This document shows positions 15,523 through 23,070 of a stretch of 64,000 nucleotides of DNA, in pieces. The position numbers and the translations under genes are program-made. Where the stretch lies: positions 1 through 64,000 of the forward strand of contig CAKTGF010000003.1 in the NCBI GenBank assembly GCA_934561395.1, given 5' to 3'. The notes below the pieces were generated by a model. The model saw only the letters and a program-made list of their open reading frames with translations, did not search any database and was not told where the DNA came from. Source of the stretch: an uncultured Eubacterium sp. (GTDB lineage: Bacteria; Bacillota; Clostridia; Oscillospirales; Acutalibacteraceae). Position 1 is the first letter of the stretch; every line of letters starts with the position of its first letter.

Positions 15523-16326
15523 TTAGAATTCCTGCCATTCGTTATAAATGCTCAGGCTGTCATCGATAAATTGCTGCCGTGTGTAATCGTTAAGATAATT
15601 GTTATCGTAGGATTCAAAGGTAGCAACAAAGCTTCCTTTTTCATCATCCTTGATTAACGAATACTGCACCCTGTTGTCATTTTGTTGGTAATAAACGGAA
15701 TATCCGTCAAAATTTTCGGCATTTTCGTATTGGTAAAATTCGGGGTCATAGCCCTCAAATTTATCCCTTATAAATTTATACTTGCTTTGCTGATACATAC
15801 ATTCAAAATTAATTTCGCCTGTATTATTGCCGAAAAGCGAGCTGCGCTCGTTTTCTATGTAGCAATTCCGCTCATAGCTGCAAGCCTTTCCCATGGAATT
15901 TTTTTCGCAAACGGTGTTGTATTCCTTTTCGTTAAAATTATCGAAAAAATCCGCTACCGCTAAATCAGCCTCCACATAGCCCTTGGTTTTCATTGTGCCC
16001 ATGGGGATAGCCGCCGCTGTAAGTGAGAAAACAAACACCAACGGCATAATCAGCGTTGCCAGCTTTGTGGATTTTTCAACAGTGCCGCTTTTTCCCTCTT
16101 TAATCGACTTAATCAAAAATACAAGTGCCGCAATAAAATAAGCAAAAAGCAGTGCCCACACAATAAAAATAATAATGATTTGCGCCATTTCGTAGGGCAA
16201 AGCGGCAAGGAGTGAGTTTGGTATATCAATTAATTCATAATATTTATACACCAGCACAAAACAGACAATGTTAAGCACCAAATGCACAGTGTAAATTGCC
16301 GAATAAAAATTAAATGCTTTTTTCAT
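15523..16326 (-). CDS. Membrane protein of unknown function
   Basis: I do not recognise this protein. The 267 residues have three predicted membrane segments in the first 110 residues (near NIVCFVLVY, IIIIFIVWALLFAYF and TLIMPLVFVFSLT), then a hydrophilic domain of about 155 residues rich in Asn, Tyr and Glu with four cysteines near the middle. The ATG at 16326 has AGAGG just upstream; a GTG five codons earlier has none. It is the last gene of a minus-strand island of small membrane and secreted proteins and has no family motif I can name. Confidence 0.6.
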   Translation of the reverse strand: MKKAFNFYSAIYTVHLVLNIVCFVLVYKYYELIDIPNSLLAALPYEMAQIIIIFIVWALLFAYFIAALVFLIKSIKEGKSGTVEKSTKLATLIMPLVFVFSLTAAAIPMGTMKTKGYVEADLAVADFFDNFNEKEYNTVCEKNSMGKACSYERNCYIENERSSLFGNNTGEINFECMYQQSKYKFIRDKFEGYDPEFYQYENAENFDGYSVYYQQNDNRVQYSLIKDDEKGSFVATFESYDNNYLNDYTRQQFIDDSLSIYNEWQEF

Positions 16327-16365
16327 AAATCCTCTTTTCACAAAGGCAAACTCTACTCTTTACCT

Positions 16366-17292
16366 TTAGTTGTTTTCAGCCTGAAACGGCACTATGCCGT
16401 TGCCCTGTGAATCAACAGCCTTTATGGGCGAAAGCTCAACAATGCTTTGAACAAGCTTGTCATAATTTTCATTTGCCGCCAAGCCATAGGTAAAGTTGTG
16501 TTCCTCAGAATTAACATTCATGTTAACAACCCAATAATCATAGGCGGCAGATTCGGTGTTTTCCTTAAACTCCCCTAAGTTGCTTACTTGCTCCATAAGG
16601 CTGTCATACTGTTCCTGTGAAAGCTGCACGCTCTCATTGCTTGAATAATCCTTGCTTTGGTTCTCGTAAACATAGGTGTTTAAATTTCTGTCCTTATCAA
16701 GTGTGATTTTATATGTGCTTTCGTTTTGTGTTGATAAGGTAATTGAAATATCGGCAGCAGCGGAATTGGCAGTGCCGACCTCAAATGTGCCCTCAAAATT
16801 AATTGTTGATGATTTATCCTCAACAGGAACATCATCATAAAGAAAAGCCTTAAACTCAAACTTTGTGTTTTTAAATTTTTCGTTGATTTTGTCGGCACTG
16901 TCTAATGACTTGTCAACATAAATGTATGCGTCAACAGTTTTGCTTGTGCCCGGTTCAATATCGTATGACGGCGCAATATCTATCCCCTCGGAGTCATAAG
17001 TCAGCATATCGCTGCTGTAAGGCACAAATTCAATTCCCGACATAGTTTTTGCCGTATCGTTTTTAAATGTGCAGGCAACCTTAACCAAATAATAGTTATC
17101 CTTTTCCAGCTGAATATCCGTTTCTGCGGAATACACATCATGGCTTTTTGCAAAATCGCTTTCACTTGCAGCAGCTTTATATGCCACTGTGGCAGTTACC
17201 GATTTTGATAAATCATTATTGCCCGAACAGGAGGTTAAAATAAGTGCAACCAACGGCACAAGGCAAATAAGCAGGGCAATTTTTCTGTTCAT
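16366..17292 (-). CDS. Putative lipoprotein of unknown function
   Basis: The 308-aa precursor has a lipoprotein signal: Lys-rich start, hydrophobic core ALLICLVPLVALIL, lipobox LTSC, then Ser/Gly/Asn. It should therefore be lipid-anchored outside the membrane. The mature part looks like two beta-rich domains (about 30-165 and 170-300), the first resembling a small Ig-like fold (YYLVKVACTFKNDT). The start is the ATG at 17292, with AAAGGA six bases before it; an ATG five codons upstream overlaps that site. It lies 20 bases after the adjoining membrane-protein gene. Confidence 0.65.
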   Translation of the reverse strand: MNRKIALLICLVPLVALILTSCSGNNDLSKSVTATVAYKAAASESDFAKSHDVYSAETDIQLEKDNYYLVKVACTFKNDTAKTMSGIEFVPYSSDMLTYDSEGIDIAPSYDIEPGTSKTVDAYIYVDKSLDSADKINEKFKNTKFEFKAFLYDDVPVEDKSSTINFEGTFEVGTANSAAADISITLSTQNESTYKITLDKDRNLNTYVYENQSKDYSSNESVQLSQEQYDSLMEQVSNLGEFKENTESAAYDYWVVNMNVNSEEHNFTYGLAANENYDKLVQSIVELSPIKAVDSQGNGIVPFQAENN

Positions 17293-17312
17293 AAGTTGTC
17301 CTTTCATAAAAT

Positions 17313-17786
17313 TTAACTAACAGCCCTTCGTTTTAAGCGCAGGTCAAATATTTTTTGACCGATAAAAGCTACCGCCAACAGTATTAGAGTTGACAGCACC
17401 GTTACCGCTAAATTTAAAGCAAGGCTGTCGGCCTTTGCACTACCTGTTTTTAAATATAAAATATGCTGAATTGTTACCAGCAGGCCTGCTTGATTAACAT
17501 TGAAAATCTGACCGTCGAAAATTGCATTTAAGCCGCCCGATAATACCGACCAGGCCAAAATTGTGCAATATGATACCTTGCTTAATCGGCACAATACTCC
17601 GATTGCAAAAATCACTGCAAGGGATACCGCAAAATCAATTGTAAACAGGTAAAAGTTACCGGCATAGTCAGGCTCAATCTCGTATGGAACAAGTATCCCC
17701 CGGCTGTATAAAAGAAAATACAATACCATAGGAATCAGGTTAACCAAAAACCAGTAACCTGTTGATTTTAATATTTCTTTTTTCAT
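17313..17786 (-). CDS. Four-segment membrane protein of unknown function
   Basis: This 157-aa protein has four predicted membrane helices (near YWFLVNLIPMVLYFLL, FAVSLAVIFAIGVLC, a central segment around TILAWSVLSGGL, and AVTVLSTLILLAVAFIG) and a basic C-terminus. Size, start and layout resemble the two proteins at 18958-19425 and 19538-20044, so it may be a diverged third member of that group. No function can be assigned. Confidence 0.6.
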   Translation of the reverse strand: MKKEILKSTGYWFLVNLIPMVLYFLLYSRGILVPYEIEPDYAGNFYLFTIDFAVSLAVIFAIGVLCRLSKVSYCTILAWSVLSGGLNAIFDGQIFNVNQAGLLVTIQHILYLKTGSAKADSLALNLAVTVLSTLILLAVAFIGQKIFDLRLKRRAVS

Positions 17787-17831
17787 ATTTTTTCACTTAA
17801 ATTTATGTATTAGCTGTGTGTTGTTAATTTG

Positions 17832-17853
17832 TCGGGCGAGTTGCCCCGCCCGA
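17832..17853 (-). terminator. GC-rich hairpin after the gene at 17860
   Basis: TCGGGCG pairs with CGCCCGA seven bases downstream of the stop codon on the minus strand. No clear T run follows, so termination is only possible. Similar GGGC/GCCC hairpins follow other genes of this island. Confidence 0.35.
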
Positions 17854-17859
17854 ATTAAT

Positions 17860-18360
17860 TTATTCATTAAACAGAGAGTTAAATTCGCTTTCAGATACAG
17901 TTACTGTTTGATATAAATAATCTGTACCCTCTGCGGTGTAATCATACAAAACAAAGGTAACGGGCGTTTCCAAATTTTTGTTACCGTCGCTGTCGGTAGT
18001 GTAGTATGGTGCGCCTTTGAAATCATATTCATTTTCCCCGGTGGTAATTGTTATTTCATACCGTCCGTTTTCGGTAAGATAAGGCGTATCATCCTCAATT
18101 TTAACCTTTTTATTGTCAAAAGCGCTGACAACCTTTGTGTATTTTTCGCTATCACTTTCAAGCACGGTTGTTTCGCCGTTGTGGGTAATTTTTATTTCGT
18201 TTACATCATCCAAATTAATCTTTTTAATATCGTGATGAGTAATTCTCGGATAATCATAAATTAAATATAACCCTACCTTAGGAATTAAAATTCCGGCAGC
18301 AACAAGCACCGCAAGGCAAGCAATAACGATAATTATTGTTTTTCTTTTTTTACTGTTCAT
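17860..18360 (-). CDS. Membrane-anchored protein of unknown function
   Basis: This 166-aa protein has a basic start (NSKKRKT), one membrane helix (about 8-30) and a predicted outer domain of about 130 residues with alternating beta-strand pattern (VNEIKITHNGETTVLES, GRYEITITTGENEYDF). I recognise no family. It overlaps the gene at 18357 by four bases, so the two are translationally coupled and may act together; both have one N-terminal anchor and a small beta-rich outer part. Confidence 0.6.
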   Translation of the reverse strand: MNSKKRKTIIIVIACLAVLVAAGILIPKVGLYLIYDYPRITHHDIKKINLDDVNEIKITHNGETTVLESDSEKYTKVVSAFDNKKVKIEDDTPYLTENGRYEITITTGENEYDFKGAPYYTTDSDGNKNLETPVTFVLYDYTAEGTDYLYQTVTVSESEFNSLFNE

Positions 18361-18920
18361 ATAAAACTGCGCTCCTGTATTTCTTCCTTTGAATAATCAT
18401 CATTAACAACCTTGTATTTTTTCCTTACAGTGAAATCATAATCAAGGCTGTCGTCATGTGCAAAGGATAATTTAATTGTTTTCGGCAAATCGTTAACAAT
18501 GGCGTTCAGCTCATCCTGGGATATTCCCTTTTTAACCGATATTATCATGGTTACATATTCCGTTGCGCCGGGTCTTATACTAAATTGGTCAAAGTAATCA
18601 ACATGAAAATCGATTCTGAAATTATCCTTTGTTACCGATTTAAATTCGGCATTGTAAATTTCGCTGTCGCTGTTGTTTTCGATTTTAGCAATGCAGGAAT
18701 AATACTCGTATTCGTCCTTTAATTCATAGTTTTCGTATTCACGGGTATAAACCGAATGGTAAGACTCTACATCTGTTTTTTGCAGTTGACTGCTAACGGT
18801 AATGTTAATGTTTCTGATTGCGTCGGCAGGTTTGCTTGTGTAAATAAGAAACCCTACTATAAATGCAACCAAAATAACAATTACCGATATTACTATTTTT
18901 TTATTTTTATTTTTATTCAT
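18357..18920 (-). CDS. Membrane-anchored protein of unknown function
   Basis: This 187-aa protein has a very basic start (NKNKNKK), one membrane segment (about 9-27) and a polar outer domain. Its pattern (YYSCIAKIENNSDSEIYNAEF, PGATEYVTMIISVKKG) resembles the first domain of the lipoprotein at 16366-17292, where a similar transition from alternating residues to PGTSKTVDAYIYVDK is seen. GGAGG lies four bases before the ATG. It is coupled to the gene at 17860 by a four-base overlap. Function unknown. Confidence 0.6.
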   Translation of the reverse strand: MNKNKNKKIVISVIVILVAFIVGFLIYTSKPADAIRNINITVSSQLQKTDVESYHSVYTREYENYELKDEYEYYSCIAKIENNSDSEIYNAEFKSVTKDNFRIDFHVDYFDQFSIRPGATEYVTMIISVKKGISQDELNAIVNDLPKTIKLSFAHDDSLDYDFTVRKKYKVVNDDYSKEEIQERSFI

Positions 18921-18946
18921 ACGCCCTCCTTTTCATCGGGCTGGGG

Positions 18947-18988
18947 CTGCCCTTAACTTAATGCTTATGTGCGGTTTTCAGTTTTTCT
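18947..18988. repeat. Duplicated gene-end segment, copy 1
   Basis: CTGCCCTTAACTTAATG and the following bases match 19520-19562 with about three differences. It marks the 3' end of a tandem gene duplication. Confidence 0.7.
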
Positions 18989-19425
18989 GAAATTGGCTTT
19001 GCTGCAAACATTATTGCAACCGATATTGCGGTTATTAATATGCAAACAAATAATCCAAATACCTTGCTATCTCCTAAAACAGGAGAATCTGATGATACCG
19101 AATTAGCAAGCACATCCGGAATTGCACAAAATCCACGCAGATTATCAAATATTATTGAATAACCGCTTATATTGAAAAATGTGCACCAAGCAAATGCAAA
19201 GAAAAGCACGGTATATAGGCCAAGGCTTATATAATATGACTTACTGTACTTAAATTTAAAAATCATTACCGCCAAAAGTTGAATTATCACACTAATAACA
19301 ATTGGCACTGAATAAAAAATTACAGCACTGTCATCAAACAAGCGCCCTCCTAATAAAAAGAAAAACATAGAAGTAATAAAATTTGATACAAAAAATGTTA
19401 CCGTTAATTTTAAAAAGTTTTTCAT
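18958..19425 (-). CDS. Four-segment membrane protein, tandem paralogue A
   Basis: This 155-aa protein has four predicted membrane helices and a basic tail ending KLKTAHKH. It starts MKNFLKLTVTFFV, close to the neighbour's MKNFLKIFATFLV. The DNA around its stop (18947-18988) matches 19520-19562 with few differences, including four T residues where the neighbour has five; this shifts the reading frame at the C-terminus. GGGGGG precedes the ATG. Function unknown. Confidence 0.6.
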   Translation of the reverse strand: MKNFLKLTVTFFVSNFITSMFFFLLGGRLFDDSAVIFYSVPIVISVIIQLLAVMIFKFKYSKSYYISLGLYTVLFFAFAWCTFFNISGYSIIFDNLRGFCAIPDVLANSVSSDSPVLGDSKVFGLFVCILITAISVAIMFAAKPISEKLKTAHKH

Positions 19426-19449
19426 AATATCCCCCCAGTTAATAATTTA

Positions 19450-19505
19450 GGTTTTGCTGTGGGTTAAATTTGCCTGTTTTTTGTGCATTATTACTAATGC
19501 TGTAT
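19450..19505. repeat. Duplicated upstream segment, copy 1
   Basis: A stretch of about 55 bases containing GGTTTTGCTGTG and TGCCTGTTTTTTGTGCATTA matches 20077-20131. It lies just upstream of the gene at 18958-19425, as the other copy lies upstream of 19538-20044. Confidence 0.7.
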
Positions 19506-19519
19506 TTGGGCAGGTTTCC

Positions 19520-19562
19520 CTGCCCTTAACTTAATGTTTATGTGCGGTTTTTCAGCTTTTCT
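19520..19562. repeat. Duplicated gene-end segment, copy 2
   Basis: This is the second copy of the segment at 18947-18988. It covers the 3' end of the gene at 19538, and a hairpin GGGCAGG/CCTGCCC (19508-19525) sits beside it. Confidence 0.7.
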
Positions 19563-20044
19563 TTCTTTTCTTTATGTTTTGCTAATATGAACAGTGGGGC
19601 AACTGTAATCAGTGTGCTGAACAGCGCCATTAAAATTATCGTAAATGCGCCACCGTCAATAACAAAACATAACCATTCTGTCACACTGCAAGACACGCCA
19701 AAAATAAATGCTGAAACTCCCACCAAAATGCCCCCAACCATATCCGGCAGTATCGACGAAATAATACAAAGCAGATGGTCAGCAGAACATAAAAATTCAG
19801 CAGCGGCGAATATCGCCAGCGATATGTAAAATGATTTGTCGATTTTAAATATAGAAAGCTTAACAGCAAATATTTGCACTGCCGCAGTGAATAAAACGGG
19901 AATTAATAAAAGTAATCCCTCATATTTTGAATTAAGATTATCACTTTCATTAATGCTGTCACTGTAAACAGTAAAAATAAGATAAATCAAATTGAAAACT
20001 CCTGCAACCAAAAAAGTAGCAAATATTTTTAAAAAGTTTTTCAT
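19538..20044 (-). CDS. Four-segment membrane protein, tandem paralogue B
   Basis: This 168-aa protein has four or five predicted membrane helices and a basic tail ending KLKNRT. It is related to the next gene (19425-18958) by its start, length, layout and flanking DNA. An extra T near 19550 changes the C-terminal frame relative to the paralogue, giving an earlier stop. The ATG is preceded by GGAG. Function unknown. Confidence 0.6.
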   Translation of the reverse strand: MKNFLKIFATFLVAGVFNLIYLIFTVYSDSINESDNLNSKYEGLLLLIPVLFTAAVQIFAVKLSIFKIDKSFYISLAIFAAAEFLCSADHLLCIISSILPDMVGGILVGVSAFIFGVSCSVTEWLCFVIDGGAFTIILMALFSTLITVAPLFILAKHKEKKEKLKNRT

Positions 20045-20076
20045 ATTATTTTGTTCTCCCGGTATTATAATCAGGG

Positions 20077-20131
20077 GTTTTGCTGTGAGTTAAAATTGCC
20101 TGTTTTTTGTGCATTATATCCAATGCGTATT
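20077..20131. repeat. Duplicated upstream segment, copy 2
   Basis: This matches 19450-19505 with few changes. It lies between the gene at 20142 and the start of the gene at 20044. Confidence 0.7.
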
Positions 20132-20141
20132 CAGACCCTTA

Positions 20142-20657
20142 TCATCTTTTATAAGGTGGTATTATCCACTCGTAGCTGTCGCTTAACTGCTCGGCTTCAT
20201 AATACTCCTTAGGTGGCTCTTTTTTGTTGAAAGAATAATTAACACCGTTTTCCTTACACCACGCTACAACCGCATCTGTAAAAACGGAATACTCATTGTA
20301 CATAGCAAAAGCATAGTTTTCATCCAAATACAAATTATTCCAATCGGCAAATATTCTCATTCTCACGCCCATGCTTTCATCAATTGGGTTTAGAAAATAA
20401 TCTTTAACCCTTTCATCCTTGCTGAAATCAATGTAAAAATCAACAAGCTCACTGTCCTCAAACCTGATAAACTTGACATATCTGTCGGTATCGGCGATTT
20501 TCTTTTTATTCAGACGATTGTTATGAACAAATTTGCAGTGCTTTTTATCAAACCAATAAAATTCATCCAAATCCTTGCCCAAATAAAAATCGTAAAAATC
20601 ATAATTACTGTATTCTCTTAATTTGTCATACATTTTATTTATATCAAGAGTTTTCAT
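20142..20657 (-). CDS. Small acidic protein of unknown function, tandem paralogue 2
   Basis: This 171-aa soluble protein is rich in Tyr, Asp, Glu and Lys, with no signal or membrane segment. It shares with its upstream neighbour the order MK-x-L-(N/D)-I-N, YDKL-x-EYS, DEFYWFDKK, YVKFIRFE, VVAWCKENGVNY and a proline/tyrosine-rich end. The ATG at 20657 has GGAG seven bases before it and lies within the last codons of the neighbour, so translation is coupled. Paired soluble paralogues of this size recall immunity-type genes, but no toxin is visible. Confidence 0.6.
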   Translation of the reverse strand: MKTLDINKMYDKLREYSNYDFYDFYLGKDLDEFYWFDKKHCKFVHNNRLNKKKIADTDRYVKFIRFEDSELVDFYIDFSKDERVKDYFLNPIDESMGVRMRIFADWNNLYLDENYAFAMYNEYSVFTDAVVAWCKENGVNYSFNKKEPPKEYYEAEQLSDSYEWIIPPYKR

Positions 20658-21210
20658 CATCAATCTCCAACATATATTCCTCAAAATTTTCAATATTAGA
20701 TGCTAAATATTTTTTCGGAATATGCCACTTATAATCAGGTTTTAATTGCGGTGCGCTTAAATATTTTTTGCTTGGCTTTTTTTGTTTAAAGGTGTAGTTT
20801 ATACCGTTTTCCTTACACCAATTAACAACCATTTCCGTGAGCACCAAATAATCAACATAGTCCATAAATTCATTAGTAAAATCGTTATCCCCTGCAACAT
20901 CTGCCATAAAGCAGGTTACTCTCTCGTCATCGTCCATAATTTTAAGCATTTCTTGTTTTAACTCGTCATTATAAATGTTGTTAAAATAAAAATCCTTAGT
21001 ATGGAAAGAGGGATCAAACCAAATGAACCTAACATACCTTTCGGTGTCAACATCGCCGTTTTTCACAAGTTTTTCATTGTGGATAAATTTGTATTTTTCC
21101 TTATCGAACCAATAAAAATCCTCCTCATAAAACTTGTGCCTTGAAATCCATACAACATAGCTGTATTCTTCAAGCTTGTCATATTGTCGGTTTATGTTTA
21201 ATGATTTCAT
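20644..21210 (-). CDS. Small acidic protein of unknown function, tandem paralogue 1
   Basis: The 188-aa soluble protein is a clear paralogue of the next gene, with the same blocks (MKSLNINRQYDKLEEYS, EDFYWFDKEKYKFIHN, RYVRFIWFD, MVVNWCKENGINYTF). The start is the ATG at 21210, with AAGGG five bases upstream, rather than an ATG 14 codons earlier. The stop lies 14 bases inside the next gene. No family is recognised. Confidence 0.6.
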   Translation of the reverse strand: MKSLNINRQYDKLEEYSYVVWISRHKFYEEDFYWFDKEKYKFIHNEKLVKNGDVDTERYVRFIWFDPSFHTKDFYFNNIYNDELKQEMLKIMDDDERVTCFMADVAGDNDFTNEFMDYVDYLVLTEMVVNWCKENGINYTFKQKKPSKKYLSAPQLKPDYKWHIPKKYLASNIENFEEYMLEIDDENS

Positions 21211-21486
21211 AAATTCCCTTTCAAATATATTTTGTCGGCTCAATTTAAACAAAAAGCCAAGCTCTGCTCTAAGAGCATTTTTGAGTTTGGTTAAAATTAG
21301 GTTTTATCACACCCCCACTATTGCGTATTTTACCTTTCACAAACACTATAACATAGTCGTTGTTAAATAGCAATAAAATTTGTGTTTTGAGGGGGGCGTT
21401 TTTGTAAATTCTGCACATTTTCACAAAAATGACAACAAGGGGTGCGGCAGTGTTATTTGCGATATTTTGCGGTTAAAATATTTTTC
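21211..21486. other. Intergenic stretch without recognised gene
   Basis: These roughly 275 bases separate the divergent small-protein genes and the riboswitch promoter. I found only short inverted repeats (such as GCTCTTAGAGC near 21265) and no convincing reading frame. Confidence 0.5.
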
Positions 21487-21515
21487 TTGACATAATTTAA
21501 CGGCGGCATTATAAT
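21487..21515 (+). promoter_or_regulatory. Consensus sigma-A promoter for the riboswitch and decarboxylase genes
   Basis: TTGACA (21487-21492), 17 bases, TATAAT (21510-21515). The start point would be at about 21522, immediately before the riboswitch. Confidence 0.85.
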
Positions 21516-21521
21516 ATCTTA

Positions 21522-21657
21522 CGAAAAAAAGGGAGTAGTTAGCATTTGATTTTCAAGTGTTGTGCAGGTCGTCAATACGGGAAAACCCGGTCTGCACAGT
21601 TCCGTTTGGTATTAACGAGACTTTTGCCATTAACCATGGCAGAGGTCTCGTTTTTAA
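21522..21657 (+). ncRNA. yybP-ykoY (manganese) riboswitch with terminator
   Basis: The leader has the yybP-ykoY hallmarks: a 5' AAAGGGAGTAG, then GTCGTCAATACG, CCCGGTCTGCAC and the 3' GAGACTTTTGCC. The aptamer 3' strand also forms the left arm of a terminator: AACGAGACTTTTGCCAT (21614-21630) pairs with ATGGCAGAGGTCTCGTT (21636-21652), followed by TTTTT. In the known mechanism, Mn2+ stabilises the stem between the 5' AAAAG and 3' CTTTT strands and prevents termination, so this should be an ON switch. The class is identified from remembered consensus, not a covariance search. Confidence 0.82.
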
Positions 21658-21677
21658 TTTTTAAAAAGGAGAGTTTT

Positions 21678-22832
21678 ATGGAAACGACAATTTTCAGCGC
21701 ATCCGTTTTGCAGGAATTTGTTAATTTATTCTCCAACCTTGGGGAAATAAAATGGCAAATGGTGCTTATGTGGGCAGTGGGCGGGCTGCTTGTATATCTT
21801 GCAATTGCAAAACAGATGGAACCTACACTTTTACTGCCGATGGGCTTCGGCACAATTCTTGTTAACCTGCCATGGTCCGGTGCGATAACCCAGCCCGGTG
21901 CCGAGGAAGGGCCTATTGATACCCTTTTTAACGCCGGAATAGCCAACGAGCTTTTCCCCCTGCTGCTGTTTATAGGCATAGGTGCAATGATAGACTTTGG
22001 CCCCCTGCTTAAAAACCCGTGGCTTATGTTTTTCGGTGCGGCGGCACAATTCGGCATATTCTTTACATACTTTGTTGCAAGCTTTTTCTTTGATGTTAAC
22101 GATGCGGCGTCAATTGCAATAATCGGTGCGGCAGACGGCCCAACCTCAATTTTCGTTGCAAACGAGCTTAACTCAAAATACCTTGGCGCAATAATGGTTG
22201 CCGCCTACTCCTACATGGCGCTGGTGCCCATTGTTCAGCCCCCAGTTATCAAGGCTGTTACCACAAAAAAAGAGCGCCTTATCCGCATGAAATACTCGGC
22301 AGGCGATGTTTCAAAAACAACAAAAATTCTGTTTCCCATTGTAGTAACGGTTATTGCAGGCCTTGTAGCGCCCAAATCGGTTGCACTTGTAGGATTTTTG
22401 ATGTTCGGCAACCTTATCAGAGAGTGCGGCGTGCTTAACAATCTTTCTGAAACCGCACAAAACGCCTTTGCAAACACCATTACAATTTTGCTGGGCATTA
22501 CCGTTGCCGGCAGAATGAACTACAAATCCTTTGTTCAGTGGGACACAATACTCATTCTTGCCTTGGGCTTGGTAGCCTTTGTTTTTGATACCATTGGCGG
22601 CGTTATGTTTGCAAAATTCCTTAACCTGTTCCTGCCAAAGGATAAAAAGATTAACCCCATGATTGGTGCGGCAGGCATTTCCGCATTCCCCATGAGCGGC
22701 AGGGTTGTTAACCAAATGGGCCTTAAGGAGGATAACCAAAACTTCCTGCTTATGCAATCAATCAGCGTAAATGTTTCGGGTCAAATTGCCTCGGTTATCG
22801 CAGGCGGCTTAATTTTGACCCTTGTATCGTAA
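21678..22832 (+). CDS. oadB: Sodium-translocating decarboxylase, beta subunit
   Basis: The beta subunit couples biotin-linked decarboxylation (oxaloacetate, methylmalonyl-CoA or glutaconyl-CoA) to Na+ export. The 384-aa polytopic protein has the family motifs GAADGPTSIFV, with the key Asp of the Na+ path, and SAFPMSGRVVNQMG near the end. ATG 21678 follows AAAAAGGAG by five bases. Only a small gamma-like gene follows; no alpha or biotin-carrier gene is in the window, so the carboxylated substrate is unknown. Expression is probably controlled by the upstream manganese-type riboswitch. Confidence 0.92.
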   Translation: METTIFSASVLQEFVNLFSNLGEIKWQMVLMWAVGGLLVYLAIAKQMEPTLLLPMGFGTILVNLPWSGAITQPGAEEGPIDTLFNAGIANELFPLLLFIGIGAMIDFGPLLKNPWLMFFGAAAQFGIFFTYFVASFFFDVNDAASIAIIGAADGPTSIFVANELNSKYLGAIMVAAYSYMALVPIVQPPVIKAVTTKKERLIRMKYSAGDVSKTTKILFPIVVTVIAGLVAPKSVALVGFLMFGNLIRECGVLNNLSETAQNAFANTITILLGITVAGRMNYKSFVQWDTILILALGLVAFVFDTIGGVMFAKFLNLFLPKDKKINPMIGAAGISAFPMSGRVVNQMGLKEDNQNFLLMQSISVNVSGQIASVIAGGLILTLVS

Positions 22833-22844
22833 GGGAGGGCAAAT

Positions 22845-23024
22845 ATGGAAAATTTATTTGTTTCGCTTTTAACAGTGTTCACAATGGCAATAAACACCGG
22901 CAGCTGGAAATCGTCACTGCCCGTAGTCCTTTACGGAATGTTAGGCATTTTTATTGTTATAGGCGTTATCGTGCTTGTAACCTATTGCCTTAATAAAATT
23001 ACCTCAGATAAGAAAGATAAATAA
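22845..23024 (+). CDS. Small OadG-like subunit of the sodium-pump decarboxylase
   Basis: This 59-aa protein is too short for most gene finders. It begins MENLFVSLLTVFTMAI and has one membrane helix in the block YGMLGIFIVIGVIVLV, followed by a polar tail NKITSDKKDK. The GMLGIF pattern and the place directly after the beta subunit match OadG-type gamma subunits, which hold the decarboxylase complex together. AGGGAGGG lies before the ATG. It ends at a convergent terminator. Confidence 0.75.
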   Translation: MENLFVSLLTVFTMAINTGSWKSSLPVVLYGMLGIFIVIGVIVLVTYCLNKITSDKKDK

Positions 23025-23041
23025 ACACCAAACGGCATTAC

Positions 23042-23070
23042 AAAAGGGCAGTTAAAACTGCCCTTTTTTT
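23042..23070. terminator. Bidirectional terminator between the decarboxylase genes and sigE
   Basis: AAAAGGGCAGTT pairs with AACTGCCCTTTT and runs into a T tract. The sigE stop codon lies at its edge. Confidence 0.85.

Noticed and set aside
17832..17853. GC-rich hairpin as a regulatory RNA
   Set aside because: It sits right after a stop codon and resembles other gene-end hairpins of the island; nothing else supports a regulatory role.
15523..21210. Prophage or integrated plasmid
   Set aside because: No integrase, capsid, replication or conjugation gene is present; the genes are small membrane and unknown proteins.
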